Shown: piece by piece, positions 5,220 to 6,021 of the stretch
Layout of the letters: each line of letters opens with the position of its first letter
Numbering within the stretch: the stretch's first letter is position 1
From: an uncultured Sutterella sp.
GTDB lineage: Bacteria > Pseudomonadota > Gammaproteobacteria > Burkholderiales > Burkholderiaceae_F
NCBI GenBank assembly: GCA_900552915.1
Contig: USBS01000105.1
Span: forward strand, 1-6,021
DNA: 6,021 nt
Direction of reading: 5' to 3'
Notes under the pieces: model-generated
The model's database searches: none
The model's input: the letters and a program-made list of their open reading frames with translations, nothing else
What the model was told of the DNA's origin: nothing
Program-made: the position numbers and the translations under genes

Positions 5220-6021
5220 ATGCTTCACGCTGCCAAATTTCGCATCTACCCAACTACGGAACAAGAGAAGTTCCTTTGGGGACAATGGGGTGCCGTTCGC
5301 TTTGTCTGGAACAAAGCTTTGGCACTGAAGCAGCGCGCCTATAAGCGGGACGGAACCAATCTATCGGTGATCCACGATCTCAAGCCATTGCTGGCGGTAG
5401 CTAAAAAATCCAGAAAGTATTCCTGGCTGAAGCTCTACGACAGCATGGCACTGCAGGAATCGGTTCGTCATCTTGACGGCGCATTCAACCGATTCTTCAA
5501 GCACGAAGCCGGTTTTCCCCAGTGGAAAAGCCGCAGAGGCGAGCAGTCGAGTTATCACTGCACTTGTGTTTCTGTGGGGGACGGATGGATCCGTATTCCG
5601 AAGATGGGACGGATCAAAACCGTGACGCATCGTTCGGTTGAAGGCAAGGTCAAAAGCATCACCTTGTCGGCTGATACGACCGGAGCCTATTACGCTGCTG
5701 TTCTCTATGAAGACGGCAAGCCGCAACCCGAAGCAATTCCGAAGATCTACGAAAACAAGATCTGCGGCATCGATCTCGGAATCACCGATCTGGTCATAGA
5801 ATCGGACGGCAAAAAGACAGCCAATCCGAAACACATCAAACGTGCACAGAAAAATCTAAGGCGTAAAGCCAAGAAGCTTTCGCGCACGACAAAAGGAAGC
5901 CGGCGACGCGAGAAAGCTCGCAAGCAGCTGGCAAAGGCGCACAAGCGGGTTGCTAATGCCCGCACGGATGCGCTGCACAAAATCTCGAAGCGACTGATTG
6001 ACGAAAACCAAGCGGTCTGCG
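5220..6021 (+). CDS. tnpB: TnpB, RNA-guided transposon endonuclease (partial, 3' end missing)
   Basis: TnpB is the compact ancestor of Cas12: with an RNA made from the element's right end it cuts DNA at sites next to a short motif and helps retain the transposon. 267 residues are visible. The N-terminus (MLHAAKFRIYPTTEQE, then RFVWNKAL at 27-34) is the standard OrfB/IS605 helix-turn-helix opening, so ATG 5220 is the right start even without a ribosome site; an in-frame TGA lies at 5211. GFPQWKSRR (98-106) is a family hallmark. RuvC-I is GIDLGITDL (183-191) with catalytic Asp 185. A long Lys/Arg-rich stretch follows (about 200-258). The RuvC-II Glu, zinc-finger CxxC pairs and RuvC-III Asp should lie past the edge. 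The frame has no stop so far. Whether the nuclease is intact cannot be judged. Confidence 0.92.
   Translation, partial: MLHAAKFRIYPTTEQEKFLWGQWGAVRFVWNKALALKQRAYKRDGTNLSVIHDLKPLLAVAKKSRKYSWLKLYDSMALQESVRHLDGAFNRFFKHEAGFPQWKSRRGEQSSYHCTCVSVGDGWIRIPKMGRIKTVTHRSVEGKVKSITLSADTTGAYYAAVLYEDGKPQPEAIPKIYENKICGIDLGITDLVIESDGKKTANPKHIKRAQKNLRRKAKKLSRTTKGSRRREKARKQLAKAHKRVANARTDALHKISKRLIDENQAVC

Larger units (their letters stand above)
5117..6021 (+). mobile_element. IS200/IS605-type element, TnpB-only on the visible side (right end missing)
   Basis: The call rests on the tnpB gene and the imperfect hairpins just upstream. No tnpA (Y1 transposase or serine recombinase) lies upstream: the next gene leftwards is the kinase. 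The element therefore looks like the IS1341 type, which carries tnpB alone and would need a TnpA from elsewhere to move. Its left boundary is uncertain; such elements lack terminal inverted repeats and target duplications. The right end and the guide RNA that normally overlaps the 3' part of tnpB are outside the window. Confidence 0.6.

Noticed and set aside
5361..5980. Two minus-strand frames opposite tnpB
   Set aside because: They are shadows of the clearly recognised TnpB coding frame.

Overview
The window holds the essential ileS-lspA pair of a betaproteobacterium-like genome, flanked by a structured intergenic repeat on the left and by a convergent vitamin B6 kinase gene and a TnpB-type transposon on the right. 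The IleS is a long type I bacterial enzyme with a C-terminal zinc finger. The ileS-lspA order, the GC-rich third codon positions and the style of the proteins suggest Betaproteobacteria (Burkholderiales), most likely a gut Sutterellaceae. That placement is judged by eye, not by a database search.

Layout: positions 1-435 hold an intergenic repeat. Two ungapped copies, about 163 bp each, start at 1 and 273, and the first 55 bp are identical. The tail of a third copy lies directly in front of the second. Each tail contains the same short hairpin with base changes that preserve pairing. A GC-rich, coding-looking scrap (164-234) separates the copies. Positions 436-677 are the ileS leader, with no convincing gene but a clear intrinsic terminator at 577-604, only 73 bases before the ileS start. 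ileS (678-3545, +) and lspA (3552-4052, +) form a tight two-gene unit with a 6-base gap, in the same reading frame. lspA starts with GTG and has a very stable GC hairpin at codons 9-15. A strong terminator (4073-4108) closes the unit. A pyridoxal/pyridoxamine kinase gene runs towards it (4118-4993, -). The 226 bases upstream of the kinase gene are rich in nested inverted repeats and lead into a TnpB gene (5220 to the window edge, +), cut off just before the expected second RuvC motif.

Functional links: IleS charges tRNA-Ile in the cytoplasm. LspA removes signal peptides from prolipoproteins in the inner membrane. Their pairing is an old conserved arrangement, not a shared pathway. The kinase salvages vitamin B6 and is independent of the unit. 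TnpB is an RNA-guided nuclease of IS200/IS605-type elements. No tnpA is visible upstream, so this may be a TnpB-only (IS1341-like) element. No clearly new multi-gene system is seen. The items most worth a second look are the covarying hairpin repeat, the terminator in the ileS leader, the lspA hairpin, and the folded leader over the tnpB start.
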